DNA from: Planctomycetota bacterium
GTDB taxonomy: Bacteria; Planctomycetota; UBA8108
DNA: 5,023 nucleotides
Assembly (NCBI GenBank): GCA_016928605.1
Contig: JAFGKN010000380.1
Span: 1 to 5,023 of the forward strand
Direction: 5' to 3'
Under the pieces are notes generated by a model. That model was not told the DNA's origin. It saw nothing but the letters and a program-made list of their open reading frames with translations, and did not search any database. Positions 1 to 5,023 of the stretch are shown here, one piece after another. Each line of letters begins with the position of its first letter. Within the stretch, counting starts at the first letter, position 1. Made by a program: the position numbers and the translations under genes.

Positions 1-894
1 CGCCTCGAGGCAGCTCTCGCTCTCGATCTCCGGCTCGTCGCAGTCGTCATCATCATCTTCGTCGTCGCCGTCATCATCATCCCCATCATCATCGTCGCCG
101 TCCCCTGGGGTGAGCGCGCCGATGATGCCGGTCAGGACGACGTTCTCCTCGGGATCGGCCACCGCGACGCCGTAGCCCTCGAGCTCGGTGAGGCTGCTGA
201 CGCCGAAGGGGATGGCATCGAGCTTGAGGTTGTCCACGCGGAGCTGGCCGACACCACCCGGGTTCGTAGTGACCATGCCGAGCAGCTCGGCGTCTCCTCC
301 GGGCGAGGAGAGGGAGATGCTGTAGACGGTCTCCGGAGCGAGTTTGTGGAGAAGGACCTTGATCATCTGGTGAAGGTCCTCCTCGACGAGCAGGATCCAG
401 CCGCGGGCGTCCTCATCGATCGGCGGATCGGGCTGCTGGACGAGGAAGCGCCCGGAAAGGCCCTCGTCCTCGGTGAACTGCAGATCGGGCGTCATGCCCT
501 CGAGGACGACGGCGGCCTCGCTGTCGCGGATCTCCATCGCACGGCCGGCGAGCTGGTCGGCATTCTCGACGCCGAACGGAAGCGGCGCCTCGCGCGCATC
601 CTCTGGATCCGCGTCGCTCTTGAACTCGATCTTGCCCTTGCCCGCCTCGTCCGTCATCAGGGAGCCGATCTCGGCCAGCACGGCGCTGCCGTCATCGAGC
701 CAGACGGAGTACGCGGCGTCCGGCATCAGGTTGACGACCTTGATCTCGAGGGCGTCATCCTCGATCTCCACGGTGCCGCGAGCGTCCGAGACCACGCCCT
801 CGGGAGGCGTGAGCAGACTCTTGCGGCCATCTCCGGCGAACGCGACGCTCGCCAGAAGCAGTGCCAACGCGCAGAAACCCATCGCTTGTCTCAT
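1..894 (-). CDS. Exported protein with two tandem ~100-residue modules and an Asp-rich tract (3' end cut by window edge)
   Basis: The frame is open from the ATG at 894 to the left edge, giving 298 codons with no stop, so the C-terminus is missing. Residues 1-20 form a Sec signal peptide: Arg2, a hydrophobic core FCALALLLASVAF, and an AFA|GD cleavage site. Residues 36-135 and 161-262 are diverged copies of one module. Each starts with DARG, then IKV at the start of a strand, a Tyr-Ser-Val/Ile strand, an LPFGV/IPFGV segment, a VVLEG/VVLTG strand and a final M/L-T-P. This suggests a repeated beta-rich fold; similar modules occur in secreted proteins of several GC-rich phyla, but I cannot name a family. 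Residues 265-284 are almost all Asp and Gly, and Cys285 and Cys295 follow. The start is fixed by AAGGAG six bases upstream; Met5 is a weaker alternative. The gene is divergent from the sensor kinase. Its function is unknown, probably a structural, surface or binding role outside the cytoplasm. Confidence 0.85.
   Translation of the reverse strand, partial: MRQAMGFCALALLLASVAFAGDGRKSLLTPPEGVVSDARGTVEIEDDALEIKVVNLMPDAAYSVWLDDGSAVLAEIGSLMTDEAGKGKIEFKSDADPEDAREAPLPFGVENADQLAGRAMEIRDSEAAVVLEGMTPDLQFTEDEGLSGRFLVQQPDPPIDEDARGWILLVEEDLHQMIKVLLHKLAPETVYSISLSSPGGDAELLGMVTTNPGGVGQLRVDNLKLDAIPFGVSSLTELEGYGVAVADPEENVVLTGIIGALTPGDGDDDDGDDDDGDDEDDDDDCDEPEIESESCLEA
43..102 (-). repeat. Trinucleotide-like GAY/GGC tract encoding an Asp/Gly-rich linker
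   Basis: Sixty bases consist only of GAC, GAT, GGC, GGG and one GAA codon, giving blocks of two to five Asp separated by single Gly. On the plus strand it appears as runs of cat/cgt-type triplets. GAC and GAT are mixed, so it is an imperfect microsatellite rather than a clean one. Its likely role is an acidic, possibly cation-binding, flexible linker between the second module and whatever follows. Confidence 0.85.
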
Positions 895-900
895 GGACGG

Positions 901-906
901 CTCCTT
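901..906 (-). promoter_or_regulatory. Ribosome binding site of the divergent exported-protein gene
   Basis: AAGGAG on the minus strand lies six bases before the ATG at 894. This favours that ATG over the in-frame Met at codon 5. Confidence 0.8.
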
Positions 907-992
907 GTGGGGAAGGGGTTGCGGCAAAGAGGGAGAGCGATGTCACGGGGGGCTCGGCAGCCTCTTCGGCCGACAGGCACCGCTGCCCGCCA

Positions 993-1010
993 GCTCCGCT
1001 GGGGCGGAGC
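993..1010. other. Perfect 7-bp GC-rich hairpin in the leader of the minus-strand gene
   Basis: GCTCCGC at 993-999 and GCGGAGC at 1004-1010 are exact complements around a four-base loop. No T-run follows on either strand, so it is not a standard intrinsic terminator. If the promoter at 1113-1140 is used, it would lie in the 5' untranslated leader of the exported-protein gene. Confidence 0.55.
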
Positions 1011-1112
1011 GGACGAGCATCCGCAGAGACACCACCGCTCCTCGCTTCGCCAGAAACGCTGAACGGCCGTAAACCAAGCAACACCAGATGCAGACCCGCG
1101 AAACCGGTGTTC

Positions 1113-1140
1113 ATTATGCGGCGGACCGCGGCGGATGCAA
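1113..1140 (-). promoter_or_regulatory. Candidate sigma-70-type promoter for the divergent exported-protein gene
   Basis: On the minus strand, CATAAT (plus 1113-1118, five of six to TATAAT) is preceded after 16 bases by TTGCAT (plus 1135-1140, only three of six to TTGACA). It is the most AT-rich, -10-like spot in an otherwise GC-rich region. Transcription would start near 1105 and leave a leader of about 210 bases. The weak -35 means that an activator or another sigma factor may be involved. Confidence 0.35.
1118..1135. repeat. Direct repeat GCGGCGGA with a 10-bp period
   Basis: GCGGCGGA occurs at 1118-1125 and again at 1128-1135, separated by CC, so the copies are about one helical turn apart. 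They fill the spacer of the candidate minus-strand promoter, a position where a bound regulator could repress or realign the promoter. A chance repeat is possible at this GC content. Confidence 0.6.
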
Positions 1141-1415
1141 CCCTGAATCCCTCGAGAAACCGTAGCGTGGGGCACGGCGCAGCCTCGCCGCCATCCGGCC
1201 TTGGCTCCGCCAAAGCCGCTCGAACTAGCTGTCTACGCGCGGCGGCCGATTCGCAGATCCAGCACTTGGGGCATCTTGCCTGGCCCTCCCCGCCGGCCTG
1301 TGGTGTTGATCCGGCCCAGGGAGGAGTGTAGGTTGGCGGCCCGGAGGAGTGGGCCCCCCCGTATGTCTTCGGGCCCGGCAGGCCCCCTGGACGACTCCCG
1401 CAGGATGAAGATTCC

Positions 1416-3305
1416 GTGAACGCGAGCTCCTTCGGAAACCTCCAGATCAAGGTGACATGGATCTTCCTGCTCCTCTCCCTCGTCCCCCTCGGGACGGTGA
1501 GCGTGTTCGCGATACGCACGGCCAACGAGGTCATCGCGAGCATCATGCAGAACCAGCTCGAGAACGTGGCCGATGAGAAGCAGACGCTGCTGGAGCGGTG
1601 GCTCGCTGAGCGGAGGGCCGACGTCCAGGTGCTCGCGGGCTCCCCGACCGTGAGGCGGATGGATCCCTCCGAGGCGGCTCCGTTCCTGAGCCTCGTAGAG
1701 GCGCAGTACGGTGTCTACAGGCGCTTCATCCTGCGCGATGAAGAGGGCGCTCTCGTCTTCGACAGCCGGCCGCCCCTGGATGCGGAGAAAGCCTACCGGC
1801 GCGCGGAACGGGAAGAGAGCCTCGCTTCCGGCGTACCCGCCATGTCGCGCATCGAGCTGGCGGCCGACGGGCGGGAGTCCGTCTTCAGCCTCGCCGTGGG
1901 GATCCGGGACGAAGCGGATCGCCTGCGCGGATCGCTCTGCGCCGTCATCAGCACGGAGTCCGTTCTCAAGCGGGTGCTCCGCGTGAGGCTCGGAGCCACG
2001 GGGGAGTGCTATCTCGTCGACAAGCACGGGACCTTTCTCGCGCACAAGAGCCCGGAGCGCATCCTGCGCGAGAGCATCGCCGAATCGGGCAGCTTCGCGA
2101 ACCTCGCCGATGGATCCCGCAAGGGAGGTGTCTACACCGACTACCGGGGTGTTGAGGTTCTCGGGGCCTCGCGTCCCGTGAGCGGCACGGACTGGTTCCT
2201 CGTCGTCGAGCAGGACCGCGACGAGGCGTTCGCCACCGCGCATCTCCTCGAGCGGAATGTCTGGATCGTCATCGCCTTGACCGTCGTGGTGGCCATCGCC
2301 CTCTCCGCGCTCCTGGCGTGGTACGTCGCGTCGCCGATCCGGAAGCTGAGCGAGGCCGCCAGGATCCTGTCGCAGGGCGAGTTCGAGAAGGCCCTGGTGG
2401 ATCTCGAGACCGGGCGCCGCGACGAGATCGGCGCTCTGTGCACCGCCTTCCGGCACATGGCCGATCAGCTCAAGGATCGGCAGTCCCTGCTGGAGACGCG
2501 AGTCGGATGGACCGTGGCGGAGCTGGAGAAGACCGACGCCAAGCTGAGGGGGACCATCGAGGCGGCGGAGCGGTCCGAGCGGCTTGCCGCTCTCGGGCGC
2601 CTGGCCTCCGGCGTGGCCCACGAGATCCGCACTCCGCTCACTTCGCTGAAGCTCTTCCTGCAATCCATCCAGGAGGATGTGGCCATCTCCTGCGAGACGA
2701 GCGAGGATCACCAGGTCGCGATGCGCCAGATCGCGCGCATCGAGAGGACCATCAACCATTTCCTCGACTTCGCCCGGCCGCAGGATCCCGTGCTGAAGGA
2801 CCTCGACTTCGCGGAGCTCATCGAGGACGTGCTCGAGGTCATCCGGCCGCGCGCCAATCAGCAGGACGTCGAGATCCTCAAGGACGTCGCGGCGGAGCTG
2901 CCCAGGTTCCGGGGGGATGGCAGACAGCTGGCGGAGGGCATCCTCAACCTCCTCGTCAACGCGCTCGACGCGATGCCGGAAGGCGGCAGGCTCTCCATCG
3001 CCGTGGCGCCGGGAGAGATGCCAGAGGGGGCCTCTGCAGGCGCTTCCATCCGGATCGATGTCTCCGATACGGGACCCGGCATCGACGAGAAGGATCTCGA
3101 TCGGCTGTTCGAGCCCTTTTTCACGACCAAGGCCGCGGGCTCCGGTCTGGGACTTACCATACTCAAGGGAACCATCGAGCGGCACGCTGGAACCATCGCT
3201 GTGCATACGGAGCCGGGAGCCGGCACGCGCTTCTCGATTTGTCTGCCCGTGATTCCCGCCGAGGAAGACGCAGATGGGAAGAATCCTGATAGTCGACAAC
3301 GATGA
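1416..3305 (+). CDS. Membrane sensor histidine kinase (probable double-Cache sensor, HAMP, HisKA, HATPase)
   Basis: This 629-residue kinase is the sensor of a two-component system. A transmembrane helix (about residues 13-33) and a second (about 282-305) bracket a roughly 245-residue extracytoplasmic region. That region resembles a dCache domain, with a GATGECYLVDKHG segment at 193-205 and a late YRGVEVLGASRPV stretch. A HAMP linker (about 303-355) and a coiled coil (355-390) follow. The H-box at 398-410 carries phosphoacceptor His402 in AHEIRTPL. The ATPase domain shows the N-box (Asn511, Asn515), G1 box DTGPGID (551-557), F-box FEPFFTTK (565-572), G2 box GSGLGL (575-580) and a final GAGTRFSICLP, so all catalytic elements are intact. 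The arrangement is NtrB/DctB/ZraS-like; the ligand is unknown. GTG at 1416 is the first start codon after the in-frame stop at 1329-1331, with only a weak AGGA ten bases before it. The gene overlaps the regulator gene. Confidence 0.95.
   Translation: MNASSFGNLQIKVTWIFLLLSLVPLGTVSVFAIRTANEVIASIMQNQLENVADEKQTLLERWLAERRADVQVLAGSPTVRRMDPSEAAPFLSLVEAQYGVYRRFILRDEEGALVFDSRPPLDAEKAYRRAEREESLASGVPAMSRIELAADGRESVFSLAVGIRDEADRLRGSLCAVISTESVLKRVLRVRLGATGECYLVDKHGTFLAHKSPERILRESIAESGSFANLADGSRKGGVYTDYRGVEVLGASRPVSGTDWFLVVEQDRDEAFATAHLLERNVWIVIALTVVVAIALSALLAWYVASPIRKLSEAARILSQGEFEKALVDLETGRRDEIGALCTAFRHMADQLKDRQSLLETRVGWTVAELEKTDAKLRGTIEAAERSERLAALGRLASGVAHEIRTPLTSLKLFLQSIQEDVAISCETSEDHQVAMRQIARIERTINHFLDFARPQDPVLKDLDFAELIEDVLEVIRPRANQQDVEILKDVAAELPRFRGDGRQLAEGILNLLVNALDAMPEGGRLSIAVAPGEMPEGASAGASIRIDVSDTGPGIDEKDLDRLFEPFFTTKAAGSGLGLTILKGTIERHAGTIAVHTEPGAGTRFSICLPVIPAEEDADGKNPDSRQR
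3261..3267 (+). promoter_or_regulatory. Ribosome binding site of the response regulator, inside the kinase gene
   Basis: GAGGAAG lies six bases before the ATG at 3274, within the last codons of the kinase gene. The position implies translational coupling of kinase and regulator. Confidence 0.75.
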
Positions 3306-4719
3306 AGGGCTCGTGCACTTCCTGAAGCGGCTGTTCCTCAAGCAGGGTCACGACGTCTACTCGTGCGCCGACGGCATCTCGGGGCTGCAGCGCGTCAAGT
3401 CCGAGTCCTTCGACCTCGTGCTCCTCGACTACAAGATGCCCGGCCTGAACGGGCTGGAGACGCTGCGGGAGATCAAGCGCGCCCACATCAAGACGCCGGT
3501 GATCGTGATGACGGCCTACGGCACCACGGAGACCGCCATCGACGCGATGAGGCTCGGCGCCTACGACTACCTCCTCAAGCCCTTCGACACGAAGGCCCTG
3601 AAGCAGATCGCATCGGACGCGCTGGAGGTGAACCGGCTCATGAAGGAGATGGTCAGCCTCCCGAGCTCGGCGACTCCGATCATGCCCGCCGAGAGTCCGC
3701 TCGTCAGGATCGTGGGGACGAGCCCTCGGATGCAGAAGGTTTTCAAGCTCATCGGCCAGGTGGTGGAGAAAGACGTCACGGTCCTGATCACCGGCGAGAG
3801 CGGAACCGGCAAGGAGCTGGTCGCGCGCGCGATCTATCACCACAGCCATCGCTCGAACAAGCCCTTCATGGCCGTCAACTGCGCGTCCATCCCGGATACA
3901 CTCTTCGAGAGCGAGCTCTTCGGATACGAGCGCGGAGCGTTCACGGGCGCCTACCGCTCCTACGTCGGCAAGTTCGAGCGATGCCACGGAGGAACGCTTT
4001 TCTTCGATGAGATCGGCGACATGTCTCCGGGGACGCAGGCGAAGGTCTTGCGCGTCCTTCAGGAGGGCGAGTTCGAGAGGCTCGGCGGGGCGGAGACGAT
4101 CCGCGTGGACGTGCGCATCCTCGCCGCGACCAACAAGAACCTCGAAGACGAGGTGAAGGCGGGGAGATTCCGCGCGGATCTCTACTACCGGCTGAAGGTC
4201 ATCTCCATCGATCTGCCGCCGCTGCGCGAGCGGATGGAAGACCTGCCGTCTCTCGTCGAGTACTTCGTCTCCCGGTTCTCGCAGGAGTACGGGAGATCCG
4301 TCCGCTACGTCGCCGACCCGACCATCCGGAAGCTGCAGTCGATGCCCTGGCCGGGGAACGTCCGCCAGCTGGAGAACCACCTGCGGCGGGCGGTCCTGGT
4401 CTGCAGGGGGGACGTCCTGCTCCCCGAGCACGTGGAGAGCGATGAGGCGCAGGAGGAGAGCGGAGCTCAGGATGCCGGCGGCGAGCGTGCCGGCGCTCTG
4501 CGGAGCCGCGCCGCCGAGCTGGCGGCGCAGATCCTGCCCCTTGTGGATGAGGCGGCGGAGCTGAGCCTCCTGGACCTCGTGGAGGAAGCGCTCGTAGCGC
4601 AGGCGATGAAGGTCTGCGAGAACAATCAGGTCCGCGCCGCGCGGCTGCTCGGCATCAGCCGCAATACGCTCCGGCACCGGATCCGCAGGTACAACCTCAT
4701 GCCGCCCGAGAGCCCGTAG
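3274..4719 (+). CDS. NtrC-family sigma-54-dependent response regulator
   Basis: This 481-residue cytoplasmic regulator has the full NtrC layout. The receiver (1-120) carries phosphoacceptor Asp52 in LLDYKMPG, Thr80 in MTA and Lys102 in LKPF. The N-terminal acidic pocket reads VDND, with Asn9 where the second acidic residue usually sits. The AAA+ domain (about 143-385) has Walker A GESGTGKE (174-181), the sigma-54 contact loop GAFTGA (221-226), Walker B TLFFDE (241-246), the ATN sensor I segment at 285-287, arginine-finger candidates Arg300 and Arg306, and WPGNVRQLEN (359-368) for sensor II. An Ala/Glu-rich linker (390-430) leads to a Fis-type helix-turn-helix (about 436-475) containing ARLLGISRNTLRHRI. 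All elements for ATP-driven activation of sigma-54 polymerase are intact. The gene overlaps the upstream kinase by 32 bases, its evident partner. The family (NtrC, ZraR, AtoC, DctD) is certain; the specific orthologue and target genes are not. Confidence 0.97.
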   Translation: MGRILIVDNDEGLVHFLKRLFLKQGHDVYSCADGISGLQRVKSESFDLVLLDYKMPGLNGLETLREIKRAHIKTPVIVMTAYGTTETAIDAMRLGAYDYLLKPFDTKALKQIASDALEVNRLMKEMVSLPSSATPIMPAESPLVRIVGTSPRMQKVFKLIGQVVEKDVTVLITGESGTGKELVARAIYHHSHRSNKPFMAVNCASIPDTLFESELFGYERGAFTGAYRSYVGKFERCHGGTLFFDEIGDMSPGTQAKVLRVLQEGEFERLGGAETIRVDVRILAATNKNLEDEVKAGRFRADLYYRLKVISIDLPPLRERMEDLPSLVEYFVSRFSQEYGRSVRYVADPTIRKLQSMPWPGNVRQLENHLRRAVLVCRGDVLLPEHVESDEAQEESGAQDAGGERAGALRSRAAELAAQILPLVDEAAELSLLDLVEEALVAQAMKVCENNQVRAARLLGISRNTLRHRIRRYNLMPPESP

Positions 4720-4749
4720 CGCAGCTTCGCCGCCAGCCGATAGAGCGTG

Positions 4750-4763
4750 CCTCATGTGTGAGG
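4750..4763. repeat. Inverted repeat CCTCA-TGTG-TGAGG
   Basis: Two perfect 5-base arms surround a four-base centre, 30 bases after the regulator stop codon. No T-run follows, so it is either a weak mRNA hairpin at the operon's 3' end or a small dyad operator for the downstream gene. Confidence 0.45.
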
Positions 4764-4806
4764 ATCTCGTCCCAGCAAGGCGGCTAGAGGCGCCTCGGAG
4801 CGCGGC

Positions 4807-4836
4807 GGAGAATCGTGCGGGCATTCTCCTCTTTTT
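4807..4836 (+). terminator. Rho-independent terminator of the kinase-regulator operon
   Basis: GGAGAAT (4807-4813) and ATTCTCC (4823-4829) are exact complements with a nine-base loop, followed at once by TCTTTTT (4830-4836). It lies about 90 bases past the regulator stop. There is no T-run on the opposite side, so it acts only on plus-strand transcription. It separates the two-component operon from the next gene. Confidence 0.75.
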
Positions 4837-4858
4837 CAGAGCGGCGCTCCGCCTTTCG

Positions 4859-4867
4859 TGCTATGCT
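4859..4867 (+). promoter_or_regulatory. Candidate extended -10 promoter for the downstream exported-protein gene
   Basis: TGCTATGCT contains the extended TGn motif and a TATGCT hexamer, four of six to TATAAT. No good -35 is seen 16-18 bases upstream. The element sits just after the terminator and about 47 bases before the ATG at 4914. It is flanked by two copies of GCTCCGCC, each followed within a base by TTTC (4846-4857 and 4865-4877), with a 19-bp period. Confidence 0.4.
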
Positions 4868-4900
4868 CCGCCCTTTCCTTCCCGGAGCCGTCCGTTCTTC

Positions 4901-4905
4901 AGGAG
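4901..4905 (+). promoter_or_regulatory. Ribosome binding site of the right-edge gene
   Basis: AGGAG lies eight bases before the ATG at 4914. It favours that start over the in-frame ATG at 4863, which has no Shine-Dalgarno sequence and overlaps the candidate -10 element. Confidence 0.7.
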
Positions 4906-4913
4906 TACATCCC

Positions 4914-5023
4914 ATGCCGACCGCTGGAACCGCTTCTCGCGTGTTGACCCGTTGCAGCTCGTGTGTCTCGATCCTCCTCGCGCTTTCCCTCATCGCGGGA
5001 CGGCCGCGCGCCGCCGATGTGCC
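4914..5023 (+). CDS. N-terminus of an exported protein (cut by the right edge)
   Basis: Only 36 complete codons are present. They read as a classical Sec signal peptide: a polar, positively charged start with Arg9 and Arg13, then a hydrophobic stretch CVSILLALSLIAG, then RPRAAD with a probable cleavage site after Ala-Ala near residue 34. There is no lipobox, so a soluble periplasmic, outer-membrane or secreted product is more likely than a lipoprotein. The mature part lies outside the window and the function cannot be told. Start choice rests on the AGGAG site. The gene has its own candidate promoter beyond the terminator, so it need not be co-transcribed with the two-component genes. Confidence 0.7.
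   Translation, partial: MPTAGTASRVLTRCSSCVSILLALSLIAGRPRAADV

Larger units (their letters stand above)
895..1415. other. Divergent intergenic region, about 520 bases, structured and apparently non-coding
   Basis: No open frame here has convincing coding character. The plus-strand frame from the TTG at 1201 to 1419 is Arg/Pro-rich and uses AGG and A/T-ending codons more than the neighbouring genes. What can be seen: a perfect 7-bp hairpin at 993-1010; a -10-like element and a direct repeat at 1113-1140; a short TTGGC-TCC-GCCAA hairpin at 1201-1213; a GCCGG/CCGGC stem at 1292-1315; two copies of GGAGGAGTG at 1320-1328 and 1343-1351; and a GC-rich stem (1358-1361 with 1370-1373, flanked by two GGGCCC palindromes) just before the kinase start. 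No U-tract terminator was found. A weak plus-strand sigma-70-like pair, TTGATC at 1306 and TAGGTT at 1329 with a 17-base spacer, could serve the kinase operon but is not convincing. Confidence 0.7.

Noticed and set aside
346..1072. Plus-strand open frames of 238 and 199 codons opposite the left-edge gene
   Set aside because: The minus-strand frame there has a Shine-Dalgarno site, a signal peptide and an internal domain duplication. The plus-strand frames show none of these.
1171..1184. GGCACG in the intergenic region as a sigma-54 -24 element
   Set aside because: The hexamer fits, but the bases at the -12 position read AGCC instead of TTGC, so the pair is not a sigma-54 promoter.
2318..3289. 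Plus-strand 323-codon frame inside the kinase gene
   Set aside because: It is an out-of-frame, Arg/Gly/Pro-rich shadow of the kinase domains with no motifs of its own.
1233..3341. Long minus-strand open frame (702 codons) opposite the kinase gene
   Set aside because: It is antisense to a kinase with every conserved box intact. Its translation is rich in Arg, Asp, Gly and Leu without recognisable domains, as expected for the antisense frame of GC-rich coding DNA.
4787..4796. Perfect palindrome GAGGCGCCTC
   Set aside because: It is a 10-base GC palindrome with no spacer, no partner copy and no relation to the start sites; this is expected by chance in GC-rich DNA.
3163..4824. Long minus-strand open frame (553 codons) opposite the regulator gene
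   Set aside because: It lies antisense to an intact NtrC-family gene, has the same His/Arg/Asp/Leu-rich shadow composition, and runs through the terminator.
4863..4913. Upstream in-frame ATG at 4863 as the start of the right-edge gene
   Set aside because: It has no Shine-Dalgarno sequence, overlaps the candidate -10 element, and would put a Pro-rich extension before a normal signal peptide.

Overview
The window is GC-rich throughout, and the third codon positions of its genes are strongly biased to G or C. It reads as a chromosomal segment of a GC-rich Gram-negative bacterium. The evidence is two Sec-type signal peptides, a sensor kinase with an extracytoplasmic domain, an NtrC-type sigma-54 activator, and a secreted protein with an aspartate-rich tract. 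Asp-rich tracts of this kind are familiar from deltaproteobacterial and FCB-type lineages such as Candidatus Eisenbacteria, but the phylum cannot be fixed from this sequence. No phage, transposon, tRNA, rRNA or CRISPR features were seen.

Layout: (1) Positions 1-894, minus strand: the N-terminal 298 codons of an exported protein that runs off the left edge. It has a signal peptide, two diverged copies of a module of about 100 residues, and then an Asp/Gly tract. (2) Positions 895-1415: a divergent intergenic region of about 520 bases with a candidate promoter for the minus-strand gene, a 10-bp-period direct repeat and several GC-rich hairpins. (3) Positions 1416-3305, plus strand: a membrane histidine kinase with a probable double-Cache sensor, HAMP, HisKA and HATPase domains. 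(4) Positions 3274-4719, plus strand: its cognate NtrC-family response regulator, overlapping the kinase gene by 32 bases. (5) Positions 4720-4913: a spacer with an inverted repeat, a good intrinsic terminator and a candidate promoter. (6) Positions 4914-5023, plus strand: the signal peptide of another exported protein, cut by the right edge.

The kinase and regulator form one transcription and translation unit. An extracytoplasmic ligand is expected to control autophosphorylation at His402, with transfer to Asp52 of the regulator, which then activates sigma-54 promoters through its GAFTGA loop. The targets are not shown by the sequence. The divergent exported protein is the nearest candidate, and a terminator insulates the downstream gene from the operon. 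I found no clearly undescribed system. The best leads are the duplicated-module Asp-rich protein next to the two-component pair and the unusually long, structured divergent intergenic region.
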